This document shows positions 22,535 through 34,180 of a stretch of 60,580 nt of DNA, one piece after another. The notes under the pieces are model-generated. The model did not search any database and was not told the origin of the DNA. It worked only from the letters and a program-made list of their open reading frames with translations. Position 1 is the first letter of the stretch; each line of letters begins with the position of its first letter. Where the stretch lies: NCBI GenBank assembly GCA_001724265.1, contig MEDY01000156.1:1-60580 (forward strand), read 5' to 3'. The stretch is from Rhizaria sp. SCN 62-66. Taxonomy: Eukaryota; Rhizaria, unplaced. The translations under genes were made by a program, and so were the position numbers.

Positions 22535-25500
22535 GCGCCGCTCTCAGTCACGCTGCCGCACTCCAACTCCAGCTCCAACACGGACCCACGCCCCCTGAGC
22601 ACCCGCAGCAACAGCGGCAACAGGAGCACTCGCAACAGCAACAGTAACGGTACCAGCAGCACCAGCGGCTCAAGTAAGAAGCAGGAGACGGACGCTGTCG
22701 CTGCCTACGCCAACAAGCGCCGGCCGTGGGTGTCCAACCTGCGCTCGCCGTCGCTGAACCAGGGCGTGTTCGGCGACCCGCCCCCCGTGGACTACACCAC
22801 CACGTTCCACTTCAAGCTCAACGTCGCCGAGTCGCCCGCGGCGGCGGCGGCGGCGGCGGCGGCCTCGGCGGCTACGGCGGCGGCCGCCGCGCGCCGGGCG
22901 CGGCTGTTTGGCAGCGGCGGCGCCTCGGGCAACACGGCGGCCGTTCACGCGTCGGGCTTCGCGCTTAAGGGCGCGGCGGCCGACAAGCACTGGCGCGATG
23001 TCACCAAGCAGCGGCTTGAGGCGGCGCAGCGCGCGTTGGGCGTGGGCAAGTACAACCAGGACCGGTTCGGCGTGTGGGCCAAGGCAGAGATTGACCCCGA
23101 GACGGCGCAGCTGCTGCAGACGGGCGTCGACATGGGGCGCGAAGTCAAGCCTCGTGAGGACGAGGTTAAGCCGCCGCCGAGGGAGGACTTCGGCGCCGGT
23201 AAGGGGTACTTGCAGCGGATGATTCTGCACCAGGTGGGCGCCTACATGGCGCGGGCATGGGGCACTTACAGCACGCAGCAGGAGCTCACTGCCACTGTGG
23301 GCGACTTCGTGACTGCGCTGTTGACGCTGCCATATCTGTCAGAGCACGAGCTCGACGTGCTCGCTGGCACTGCACTTGCCACCTCTACCGAGCACGGTGC
23401 TCCTGCGGCTATGTCGTCCTCAAAGGGCGCAATTGCGTTGCCGCCGAGGCCGAACATGAGTGCTCGCCCTCCGTGGGACCCTCGATTCATTCTCCACAAC
23501 TCCGCAGCTGAACAAAACAACAACAGCGGCCAGACCCAGCTTTCGGCCGCCGCGCTGTCGTCGTCGGCTTCATTTTCACTGTTGTCGCAGTCAACGTCGC
23601 GTGACAGCGCTGCCCCCTCGCGCTCTCGTTCGCGGTCCCGCACTGTCGCCGGCCACAACAACTGCGACTTGCAGTCGCGTTCTCGCTCCCGCTCGCAGTC
23701 GCGCGAGCCCGTTGTCGCGTCCTCCGCCGGCTTCCCCGCGTTCACAACCTCGGCCGCCTCCACGCTCGTGACCGCGTTCTGCACCAACCTCCCCGCGTCT
23801 GCTCTCGCCAACGCGCGCGCGGATTCGCGCTCGCGCTCTCGCTCCACCAGCCGCTCGCGCGGCGGTGCGGGTGGCGTGGCGGGCAAGGGCTGCGTGAGCT
23901 GCGGCTGCCCGTCGGCCGCGTCGTCCGCTCTCACGGGCAAGAGCAAGAGCTCTAACAGCAGCAACGGCGATGATGAGACTAACGTGACGGTGAGCGACGT
24001 CCGTGCTGGTTTCGCGAGTCTGCTGCGCTTTATTGCTGGGAACAAGCATGCACGCCGCGTGCTGGCGCTGTATGCGCAGTGGATCACCGCGCAAGATGAG
24101 CGCATTAGCTACTCAAGGCAGAACAACGAGCGTAAGCAGCAACAACACCACCAACATCAGCAGCAGCAGCGCGATGCAAGCGCCTCGGGGGCGACTGGAA
24201 ACACTGCGCGGACGAGCACTCGTAAGAACAATGCGCCCGTCTACGAAATCAAGGGCGGCAGCGGCCGCACGTGGGACGTGCGCCGTGGCAGCAGTCGCGA
24301 CCGCCGTGGCTATGCCATTGCCACGGAGCACGCGCATGCGATGAGCGACGAGTCGTTTGAACTGCAGCGCGCCGCTGCTGCCCACAATCGTAGTGTGCAG
24401 CCTAATTCTAACCTCGACACGGACTCGAACGACGACTGGAGGCAGGAGCAAAAGCAGCAGCAACAGCAGTCTGCGTCACTGCCACCGGCTGCTCTGAGTC
24501 GCCTCGGCGCCCCGCAGGTGACCGCGACTGCGAGCCTCTTGCCCGCGCACACGTGCAGGTGGTCGCACTCGAAGTCAAGCCGCATTCCGGACCTGCACTG
24601 CCGCGCGTGTTACACCTCGACTGTGGGCACCAATAACAGCGGCCACAACGGTGGCCACAGTCTCGGCGCCAACAACAGCGGCGGCGCGGTGAACAACAGC
24701 TGCAGCAACAACACGCGCTATAACACGGGCCGCGACAACGCGGGGCAGCGCTGCGGCGACTGCGGGTGCGACTGTGGCCGCGGTGGCGTCGGCAGCGGCG
24801 TTGGCGCGAACGCTCTGAGTAACGCTAGCAGTGTCGGGTTCAGCTCGCAGGCGCAGTCGCAATTCTCGCGCTCGCACGTACAGGCGCGCTCATGCGAGGT
24901 CGCGCGGGTCAGCAGTCGTGGCCGCTACGCCGAGGATTACCAGCTGCGGGCCGCGCACCTTAGGGCTTGCGCGCGCAACGAGGGAAGTCAAGCCGCATCT
25001 GGCGATGACACCGCGCAGAGTGGCAGCGACAATGAGTCTGGCCCGAACAACATGGTTCTCACGGTCATTGTTCCCGCGCTGCCTCTGCCACCGGGCACTT
25101 TGTTCCCCTCGATGCCGCCCAGCGACCGTGAGCAGCGCTCTCACCGTGGTCACCCTGATGGCGACGATGACTGTGAGCCGGGTGACCGTGAGCACGTGTG
25201 TACGCTGTTCGGCGGCATCACAGAGCGCTCTCCTGCTCTCGACTCGCCGCACCTCAACGTCGCACTCTCCGTCCCGCTCGCCACGCTCGTCCGTCTTGCC
25301 TTTGCCGGCATCTACTCGCAGAAGACGGCGACGGCCAGCAACGGCAGCGACGGCCGCGTTAGTGGCACGCACAGTCGCACGCCTTCACTGTCGCGGACGC
25401 AATCAGCGTTTGCGTACCAGAGCAACATGAGTCTGAGCCAGAGCCAGAGCCAGTACCAGAGCCATGCGCAGCGCGAGCGCGAGCGGTGGCGGCAGAGCGG

Positions 25501-28500
25501 CGCCGCGGCGGAGGAGGTTGAGGCTGCGGAGTCCGCGTGCGACGTGGTGCTGCGGCTGCTGGCGCTCTTCTACCGTCTGCCGTATGTTGCACTCGCGAGC
25601 AACGGTAAGAGCGCAACGAACATCTACGCTAACGCCCCCGACGCTGACTCTGTGAACGCCCGTCCTTGCTACAGTCGTAGAAACAGTCGTGGTGACGACA
25701 GTGCTGGTGGCGGCAACTCTCGGACTCACGACGACCATTCGCGCGCCATTTCTGACCGTGACAGCGCACGTAGCAGTGGTCGCGACAAAGATCGCAGTCA
25801 CGCTCGCAACAGTTCCAACTGCGGTCGTGGCAGTGCACGTGGCTACAATGATGATGATGCTGGCGCGGCTTCTTCGGTTCTCAACGACAATCGTCGTTCT
25901 GCCAATGCCACTCACACTCGGGCGGGCAGTAGTCGTGCGGTTGATAGCCGGAGCAGTCACAACTCGTCTCGCGTTGTTGCAAACCATGATGAGAGCTGGG
26001 GACCGAGCGTTACCACGACTCACGGAGCTTCACAGTCGACGCAGCGTGGATCTGATGTACAACGCAATGCTGCCAATCCCAATATCAACACTAGTGCTGT
26101 TGCAAGCTCTACCAGCAATGCTGTTCCTGCTGGAACCGTATCTGCTGCTGCTGCTACTGCTGCTGCTGAGCCAGAGAGCGCTACCGAGAGCAGCGCGGTT
26201 GACGACAGTGCTGTGCACCGTTGGAACGAGTATGTAGCTTCTCTCCACGACCACCATAACCGCATCGACCACGCCCACCCTTACAACGCTGACCCCAGCG
26301 CGAACGACGTCTCTACGCACAGGCACAGCGGCCGCTGCGACACCGCCGCTGACCTCGCGGCGACCTTTACCGCCGCAGCCGCGTCTGTGCGCGCTGCCAG
26401 CTTTGCGAACACCAATCTTGCCAACGCTAACGCCGATGTGGCTCCTGCGGAGGCCAGTGCAGGTCTTCCGAGTGCTGGTGACGGTGACGAGGCGTTCTTT
26501 GCTGCTTATAACGAAGTATGCCGTCGCTCTGACGCGATCATTCGCGGTGAGGCTAGCTCAATGGACGACGCCGCCACGCGCGAGAGCAAAAACGCCTTCT
26601 GGACTGCGCTCGGCGTCGCTCCGAGGCATCTCTCGCAACCGGCGCTTGCGACTGCGAATCAGAACGGTCACGCCGTCGCGAGGCCCGCGGAGCCGATGCC
26701 GTTGACACGGGCCCCCGCCGTGTCGACAACGCTGAACCCGATCAAAGCGGCCCACGTCGGCACGCAGATCTTCGGCCACCCGCTGCCGTTTAGCGTTACC
26801 ACGAGCAGCTCCTCGGTGCTCTCCGGCGCCGCGAACGCCGCGACTGCTGCCGCGGCGTCGCCGAGTGCGATGCAGAGCATGCAGACGTCTGCCCGCGGCG
26901 GCGTCGTGCTCCCCAGTGGCCACATCCACAACCGGGTGATGCTGTGCTCCGAGCGCGAGAACCCGCTCTTTAGCGCGTCGCTGACGTCTGTCGTCGGCAA
27001 CAACGCGCTGAGCAGCAAGGCAGCGCTGGACGGCCCGAGCCCTCTGCACCCGAAGCCTGCCACGTACACGCGCAAGAGCGACTCTGATGATGCCAGTCAG
27101 TCTCGTCACGCGCGCGGCGGCAGCAGCGGCGGCGCTGCACTGCACCTGGACTCTGTGCTGTCGCCGAGGGAGCGGCTTAACTTAGAGGCCGCGTCGGTGC
27201 ACAAGGAGCACTGGGAGAAGGCGCACGCAGGGGCGCGCATTGAGGACTGGGGCATCGGAGACACGATCAAGAATAAGTCGAATAGTCCAACCGCAAGTGA
27301 CGCCAACTTGAAGAGTGCTAGTAAGGAGCCCCGCGCGTTTGTGACCGACGACGCTGATGCTCGCTCCACCCGGTATTCCCACAATCGCGGCAACAGCAAC
27401 GACGCGGACGCGAGGACTCGTGCCCGTGCGACCGTTGTGTCGCCCGCTCGCTTCGGCTCCAGCACGGCTTCTTCAACGACCCACGGCAGCAGTGGTGGGA
27501 GCACAACCACGAGCAGCTCGAGCACGACTGTGCAGCAGAGCTCACAAGCACACCAGGCTGTAGCGTCCGAGCATGACATGTATGTCGACTCGCAGTTGCT
27601 ACACCAGCACGCGCCCCTCTTCACCGACAACGACGCGCCCTACTTAGCCGCTGCGGCTGCGCGCGTGCGTGGCGGGGCCACGTCCTCCAACGGCCTGACT
27701 TCGCGCCCCGATGGCGGAGGCTTCGTCGACGCTGACGGCCACTGGCATCGCGGGTACACAACGACCAACGCAGCATCAAACTCTCGTTCCAGCGCGAGTT
27801 CTGCTACTGCTGCATACGGCGGCAGTGGGGAAGGACTGACTAGTCCTGACCGTTTTGTAAACCCTACTCGTGCACTTGATGCTGACCGCTTCGGCGCCCG
27901 CGAGTACTTGGACATCAACAGTGATCGCGGCAACACGCTCACGTACGCAAATCCCCGCCATCAACAGGCTCACACCGACGAGGAGGAGCACCGGCGGCTC
28001 GAGTCCGACCACGCGGCGCGGCTTGACTTCGAGCTCGCGCGCGAGGTCCAGGCGTACCACAGCCGCAACCTCAACACGGGCCGCTGGTTAGACACCGCCG
28101 AGGCCCTCCTGGAGCCGGATCACATCGCGGCGCAATCGAGGTTTAACCGCTACGGCGTGGCTTCCCCGTCGTCGCCCGGTTTGAGCAAGGGATCCGTGGG
28201 CCACCCCAGAAAGCTGCGGTACCTCGGCGCGCCGCAGGGTGTGCGGGCCAGCCCTGCCCACGGCCACTTGAGCCACGAGGGCCACGCGTCTTCGCATTCG
28301 CACTCGCACGGCCACCGCGACGGTCGTCGCGACGGTCGCCGCGAGTTCCACTCCGGCGGCGGCCGCGTGTCGTCGCTGAGCGAGACTGAGGCCGCCGCCA
28401 TGGGGCTCGCCTCGCACCCGCGCTACACGCGCGGCATCGACAGCGCCAGCACGCTGGGCGTCGACCCCGTGTCCGGCATCCACCGCGGCCGCGGCTTCGG

Positions 28501-28747
28501 CACGGGCCACGAGGCGTATCTGCACGACCGTGACCACGACATCACAGGAGCTGGCGCTGACGTGGAAGTGAGCAGGGGCCGCGGGTGGGCGCGCGGCGAC
28601 CCCGTGTCCGAGGCCATTGCGCGTGGCGGGGTGACTGTCAGCAGCCCGCCCAGCCAGTATAACTACTCGGGCAACGGTAGCAGTGACACCAGCCGTGGCC
28701 GCGACTATGGCTACGAGGGTCTGCGTAACCAGAAGCCTTATTACTAA
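19841..28747 (+). CDS. Giant (~2968 residue) polyQ/RS-rich protein of unknown function
   Basis: I do not recognise this gene. It is a single uninterrupted exon ending TAA. I chose ATG 19841 because ACCATGG is an ideal context; ATG 19718 is in frame but weak. Features in order: acidic Asp/Tyr/His-rich N-terminus (residues ~70-260); a cluster CLWCGWLDC (~533); a pure polyglutamine run at 874-897 directly after RS dipeptides (SRSGSRSRSRSRS); more structured segments such as RPWVSNLRSPSLNQGVFGD and GKGYLQRMILHQVGAYMARA; a second and third RS cluster (~1260-1340); Cys motifs CVSCGC (~1350), CRWSHS...HCRACY (~1569) and CGDCGCDCG (~1637); and a C-terminus with some order (LNLEAASVHKEHWEKAHAGA, DHAARLDFELAREVQAYHSR). 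RS repeats plus CxxC pairs could fit a nuclear or splicing-body scaffold, but that is speculation. No transmembrane segment seen. Confidence 0.85.
22460..22531 (+). repeat. (CAG)24 uninterrupted polyglutamine tract
   Basis: Twenty-four perfect CAG codons in frame in the giant gene (residues 874-897), preceded by an Arg-Ser repeat and followed by HAPLSV. The lack of CAA interruptions makes it an unstable-type microsatellite. Confidence 0.95.
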
Positions 28748-29033
28748 AGATCATCATTCAAGCTCATTTTATGTTTTATAGTATTCTTCCATCATGCATG
28801 TTTGATCGTGCTTTCTTTTACATTTTACTATCTAGCCTTCCAATGTTCACTCCTCTTCCCGCTTAAAAACAATACACAGTCAATTTCCCGTTCTTTGAGC
28901 TCAATAATGAAGCAGTGACAAATTGTGAACGTGGAAGAGAAAGAACAATAGACTATGTATTTTGAATCATTGTCAAATTATATTAAACTAAATCGCGATA
29001 AAACTATATAGTTCAGACAACGTCATTTTGCAG

Positions 29034-30124
29034 TTACTTGCTCGCCTCAGACCCAGCCGCAGCTGCAGCGGCCGGACTTGCGGCGCTACTGGCAGTCGCA
29101 CCAGCATCCGCCGCACTGGCAGTCGGCGTCGCGGCTGCAGAAGCGGCCGCAGCAGCAGCGGCGGCGGCGGCGCGCGCGGCGTTCTTGCGCCAGGCGGCGA
29201 TGACCCCCGGCGTGACCGCGACGGCGTCGGTGGTGGGGCCGATGGTCCGGCTGCCCAGCGCGCGCCACTGCTTGCCCGCGCTGTCGTACCGGTAGCTCTC
29301 CACCACGCCGCCGCTGCCGCTGCCACTCGCCCCGGCGGCGGCAGCGGCGGCGCCCGTCGCGCCGCCGGCGCCGTCGTCGCCGTTAGCGTGGCTGCCCAGG
29401 ATGGTCTGGGGCCCGTCGCCGATGATCCGCACGGCGCCACCCGCGCCCCCCGCCGCGGCCGCGTCGGCCACATACAGCCCCGCGAATGAGAGGCTCGCGT
29501 TGGCCTTGAGCACGACGACGAAGTGCAGCGCGGGGCACGCGGCGAGCTCGGCCAGCACGGCCGCGCGCTGCGGTGCGAGTGCGGCGCCCGCGAGCGCCAG
29601 GTGCGTGACGGCGTTGGCGATGAGCTTGCGGTTCGAGACCTGGCGCGGCGGCGGCACGGGCGCCGGCGACGGGTGGTGAAACAGACGCGGCGCGGCGGCG
29701 GCGGCCGCGGGCGGACGGTAGCCGCTCGACGCCAGCGAGGTCAGGATGTGCGCCAGCGAGTCGATGCTTGCGTGCGAGGGCGCGGGGGACGCTGACCGCG
29801 TGTTGGCCTTGCCAGCGTTCGCACTGCTGTTGTTGTTGTTGCTGTTGGAGTTTGCGGGGCTGGGGAGCGCGCCGGTGATGGCGGGCAGCGAGGCCGGCGC
29901 GCGGCCGCGGCCACGGGAATTTCCTCCGGACTGAGCGTCAGCGCTATTGCCAGTGTTGTCATGGGACTGCGAGAGCGACTGTGAGAGATGCGACGAGGCC
30001 GACTGCGGGCGCCGCGAGCTGCTCGCGCCCCTTACACCGCTTGGGGTACTTACATTAGCCCCACCAGCGCTACTGCCACCACTGGAGGCGCCCGCACTGC
30101 CCTGCTTACTCGGAGTGCCACTGC

Positions 30125-30155
<31 letters not shown>

Positions 30156-31599
30156 GCTGCTGTTGCGCAGAGCATGGCTCAGCGACGCCTGTGACTGCGA
30201 GCTACTCATCCCACCTCCAGAAGCAGAAGTTAGGCCGCCGCCCCCGCCGCCAGACTGCGGTCGCCCCCGCGACGGCGTGCGCATCCGAGCAGCCCCCGCA
30301 TCCTTACTATGCTGCTTGTTGTTGGTGTTGTTGTTGGAGTTGGCCACTGACGCGAGCGGCGCCTTGACGACCCCCGGGACGGCGTGCTGTTGCGCCGACT
30401 GGGCTCGCCGCAGCGCGCGCTGGGCGTCAAACGAGGCGCGGCGCCGCAGGATCGATGCGGGCACGCCGGCGAAGCGCGAGGCCTCGGCGTCGGGGCCCTG
30501 CGAGTCGGTGTCGCCGCCGCCGGGGCCGTCGTAAGCGTTCCCATTCCCATTCCCGTTGCTGGCATTGTTGTTGTTGTTGTTGCTATTGTTAGCAGGGGCG
30601 GGGTTGGCTTGAGTGAGAGGGACAAAGAACGCAGCCGCCTTCGCGTGCCCCCCTTTGCCTGCACTGACATTAGCGTCGATAGTAGTGTTGCTGTTGTTGC
30701 TCTCCGCGTTGGGCACCGTGGGCACCGGGGTGGGGATCGACGGCGGACCCCAGCGGCGCCGTTGCTGTGATTGGGTCGAGTGCGTTGAGTGCACCGAGCC
30801 CGTGTCGGACCCGTTGCCGTCGTCGTCATCGTCGTCATCGTCAGCGTTGGCGTTATTCCTCTCGTTGTCGCTGTTGCGGCCGCGATTAGCGTCGCCACCG
30901 ATGCGTTGTTGTTGCCGGAGCTGTTGTTGCTGCACCTGGAGCAGCTGCTCCTGCTGCAGCTGGTGGAATTGGCTCTGGAGCTGGCTCTGCTGCTGCTGGT
31001 ACAGCGCGGACCGCGGCGACAGTGGCGGCGCAGCTGTCTGGGACTCAACACTCTCGGTCAAGGCAGCGTTGTGAAGAGCGCTGACGGGGGCAGCAACAGG
31101 TCCGGCAGCAGGAGCGACTGCAGCGGCACTCGGCATGACAACACCTGATGAAGACGACGCTTGTTGCTGGTGAACATAATTGTTGTTGTTATTGCTGTGA
31201 TTTTGTGAGTGTGAAGGCTGTGCGGGGCCGTACTGCGCGCCGGGCAGCGCCGCGGCGGCCGAGGCTGCGGCCGCAGCGCGCGCGGCAGCAACGGCGGCCT
31301 GCTCTTCCTTGAGGCGCGTGATCACGGCGACGCCGAGGTGGCGGCGGATGGCCAGGGCCGCTGCGTGCTAGCGGGCAGCGTCGGCCTGAAAGCATGCGAA
31401 GGAGGCCTGCAGCGACGATAGCAGGTCGCTGCCAGGGTCCACATCAAAGCGAACACGCTTCTCACGCTATACAAAATCGTTATGTGTTATGTAGAGTGAA
31501 GAGTGAGCTATGACAGTGACTTGGAAGGATGAGTGAACGAACAAACGCAACGTAGTGTGAACAGACACTGAAGGAGGAGCGTACCGTGACTTCTGCCAT
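29034..31599 (-). CDS. Asn/Ala/Gln-rich protein with in-frame UAG, unknown function
   Basis: I do not recognise this gene. Two exons: 31599-31585 (MAEVT) and 31466-29034 (TAA), donor GTACGC, acceptor TATAG, phase 0; 815 residues if UAG at 31370-31368 is sense (residue 38). The N-terminus REKRVRFDVDPGSDLLSSL, then ASFACFQADAAR-UAG-HAAALAIRRHLG, looks like one continuous amphipathic helix across the TAG. The middle is low complexity: poly-Gln (QLQSQFHQLQQEQLLQVQQQ), poly-Asn tracts, Gly and Ser. Near the C-terminus is a more ordered block (ALHFVVVLKANASLSFAGLY, VRIIGDGPQTILGSH, SYRYDSAGKQWRALGSRTIG). An alternative acceptor at the TAG itself (CGCTAG, 31368) would remove the codon and 96 nt of coding-like sequence in the same frame; I consider this less likely because that segment has high GC3 and no pyrimidine tract. 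Confidence 0.72.
30125..30157 (-). repeat. (AAC)n trinucleotide tract encoding poly-Asn
   Basis: A run of TTG/GTT triplets on the plus strand encodes ten consecutive Asn in the Asn/Ala-rich protein. Similar AAC tracts recur in the ankyrin gene near 48460-48487. Confidence 0.85.
31368..31370 (-). other. In-frame TAG codon (residue 38)
   Basis: The minus-strand frame reads CGC-TAG-CAC between ADAAR and HAAALAIRR. Flanking coding sequence continues in the same phase on both sides, and the exon 2 length (2433 nt) is divisible by three. Confidence 0.65.
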
Positions 31600-32132
31600 T
31601 GCGTTGAAGCAAAACTAAATTTAAAAATAAAAGTATACGCTCTTGGTGGGTTCCAAGTCAGGTTATGATGCCGGTTTGTCGACGGCGATATCCGATTCTG
31701 CATCGACTTCAAGTGCCCTCGGTTTAAACAAACCACCAAAATCCAAGATCGGTCGCAGATCGATCAAAATTTGACCGACTGTGGGTCGGTGGCCCTAAAA
31801 GTTAGGCCGGCTCACAGTCGCTGTGGAGCCAGTCGAGCTCGACCGACCGAGTCGAAAGGAGGTTTGTCCCCCACTCGAGGCCAGCTTTGGCGTCGTAGAA
31901 CCGTCGTGAGGAAATGGCGTAAAATGAGTACATTACCCAGGTCAGGTTGTGTCCTGGAAACCATTTGGCTTGTCGGTCTGACGAGTTATTGCCGTAGATT
32001 TGTTATCTTTAGGCCCGCTTCCATGGGACCTCACCACTGCTCGTTCACCTTGTCTTTGTGCTTTCCCCACGGGTCCCCATCTCACTCTTTCATATTCTTG
32101 CCCTCTTTTCCTTCTTGCCCAATTACAGAGGA
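31600..32132. other. Divergent promoter region with two GACTGTGRG copies
   Basis: Lies between the starts of the Asn/Ala-rich gene and the secreted-protein gene. It carries element copies at 31777-31785 (+) and 31811-31819 (-). Each sits in short dyad symmetry (ACCGAC...GTCGGT, and GGCTC...GAGCC). An acceptor-like AATTACAG at about 32128 suggests a 5' UTR intron in the secreted-protein gene. Confidence 0.5.
31777..31819. promoter_or_regulatory. Inverted pair of GACTGTGRG elements
   Basis: GACTGTGGG at 31777 (+) and CTCACAGTC at 31811 face opposite ways, matching the two divergent genes. Distances are about 180-215 bp to one ATG and 315-355 bp to the other. Confidence 0.45.
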
Positions 32133-33594
32133 ATGCCCTCAGGCAATTTGATTTGCTTGCTGGTCCTCCTTTCGGTGGCTCTCGCGCTTGGCGAGGTACG
32201 TTCCCGTCTCACTCCCTCCCACCCCCTTGCTTCCTTGCTTTCCGTCTCCTTCCTGCTCCCTCACTCGCCCACTTACGACCCCCAACTCACCTATCGCACT
32301 TTGCACGCCTTTCTCTTTCCCCACCTCTTTCTCACAGCCCGTCGACATGAGCAAGCTTGCTCATGAGACGGCTGCAGTCCAGAGCGAGCTCGACAGCATC
32401 CTGGCGCAGGCCAAGGTTGATCCCCTGTCTCGCGTCGGCGCCCGTCCCCTGGCGCCGCGCCCCCAGACCGCCGCTGAGCGCCGCATGCTTCGTCCGATCC
32501 TTGTCGAGCACTCTGCGTCTCAGAAGGCGTCGCCGTTCCCGGCCTTCCCGTCGCTCATCGAGTCGACGTCCACGGCCTCTGCCAAGACTGTGCCCAACAT
32601 CTTCCCCACCGAGGGCGGCTACATTCACCCCGACCTCAACCTCCCGGCCCCCGAGGAGGCCGTGTTCCAGCAGGAGCGTCGCCGCTTCAACTCGACGGCG
32701 CCCACAGACCTGGAGCTGCGTCTGCGCAAGGTCTACCCGAAGCAGGTCGTGCTCGAGTCTCACCCCGGTCAGGTCGAGGCCGACATGATGATCAACGCCA
32801 ACGAGATCATGCCGCGCGATCCTAACACCGAGGCCATGCTCCAGCGCTTTAACGTCAAGTACGGCGTTGCCGAGGGCGGCTCTGGCGTGCCCAACACTGA
32901 CCTCCCCGCCTCTGACCTGCAGGACATCGAGGACCGCGAAGGCATCAACGAGGTCCAGTCCGACTACCGCTCCATCTACGACTCGATGAACCAGAACATC
33001 TTCGACGTCGACTCCATCTCGGTCGAGGACATCGACAAGCGCCTCGGCGCGCTGTGGAACAAGCGCTGGGAGTACCTTGAGGCTGAGCGCGTCAAGGCCA
33101 ACGAGCTCGTCGCCAAGGGTGCCATGGGCGAGTCCACGGTCGACACGTACGCCGTCGACCCGCTCTTCGTCTCCGAGGTCAAGTTCGAGGACGAGGGCGC
33201 ATCGATCAACAGCATCATCACCCGCAACGAGATGCCTCAGCAGCACCCCGTCGTGGACCACATCCCTGACCGCACCAACTTCGTCCCCGAGATCAACATC
33301 GAGGGCCCCAACGTCATCGCCGTGTCCGTCGACCGCGACTCGATTCCGGACCCCGCGAAGGAGTTCTTCACTCCCGACTACAACGCGCCGTTCAAGCACG
33401 AGGCGGGCAAGATGACCATCATCCCGTCCAACCGCGTGTTGCGCAACCGCTTCCGCAAGCTCGGCTTCCGCAACCCCGAGTTCAAGGCGGGCGACGAGTT
33501 CGACTTCAACGCGGCAGTCAACCCCGCGATCGAGGGCAAGGACGCGCCGTTCTCGTTCAAGCAGAACGACCACCTTGTCGACACCAACTACTAA
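32133..33594 (+). CDS. Novel secreted or lumenal protein, 439 residues
   Basis: I do not recognise this family. Two exons: 32133-32195 encodes a clear signal peptide (MPSGNLICLLVLLSVALALG-E), and 32338-33594 (TAA) encodes the mature protein; phase 0, donor GTACGT, intron 142 nt. The intron falls almost exactly at the signal peptide/mature boundary. The mature part has no transmembrane segment, few or no cysteines and no low-complexity tracts. It is acidic overall with evenly ordered composition (YPKQVVLESHPGQVEADMMI, FDVDSISVEDIDKRLGALW, NRVLRNRFRKLGFRNPEF). That makes it unusual among the unrecognised proteins here, which are otherwise disordered, and suggests a folded, conserved protein. 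An in-frame ATG at 32347 (MSKLAHETAAVQ) would give a cytosolic form if the first exon is skipped. Confidence 0.82.
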
Positions 33595-34180
33595 GCACTC
33601 ACTTGAGTTGTGATTTGATGGTAGGGTGGTGATGTGTTTTGGTAGGAGGTGTTTGTTCTTGGTTTGATGATTGAACTTGTTAGCAACTCAAGTTGTCGTT
33701 GCTTGTTTGTTGTAAACACGCAAATGTTCGTCTCCGTCCCGCAGCTTGATGATAATACACAATTTAAACTTATAAACATTGCTCATTGTCGGTGCATTAA
33801 GTGCTTATGCAAGTGGCTGTGGATGAGATAGGAGTAAATTGATGTTAGATTGTTGATTGTTCTTGTTGATACGTATACGTATACGTGTGTGTATTGTCTA
33901 GCCATAACAACAATTGCTTTCAGACACTAAGACTATGTTTTGTCACAGCCGTGATAAATCAGTGCGTCAACCCTGTGCGCGGCTGCTATGTAAGTCATAA
34001 CTTACAGAAAAAAAATACAGCTAAAAATATGATATATATTGAAGAATTACAATGACTATGGTGAAATGAACTCAAATTACTACAAACTAACATATGGTTG
34101 TTTGCCATTGCTCAGCATTTAGCAGACAGCAGGGTTGCAAGGAGAAGGCGAAGGCGATGAGATTGCGTATCGTATATTCA
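33595..34180. other. Convergent 3'-3' spacer
   Basis: AT-rich with no coding signal and no promoter element. It has a 16-bp perfect palindrome made of alternating ACGT and AT at 33871-33886. Confidence 0.6.
33871..33886. repeat. 16-bp palindrome ACGTATACGTATACGT
   Basis: A self-complementary alternating purine-pyrimidine tract followed by GTGTGT, in the convergent spacer. Probably a simple repeat. Confidence 0.7.
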
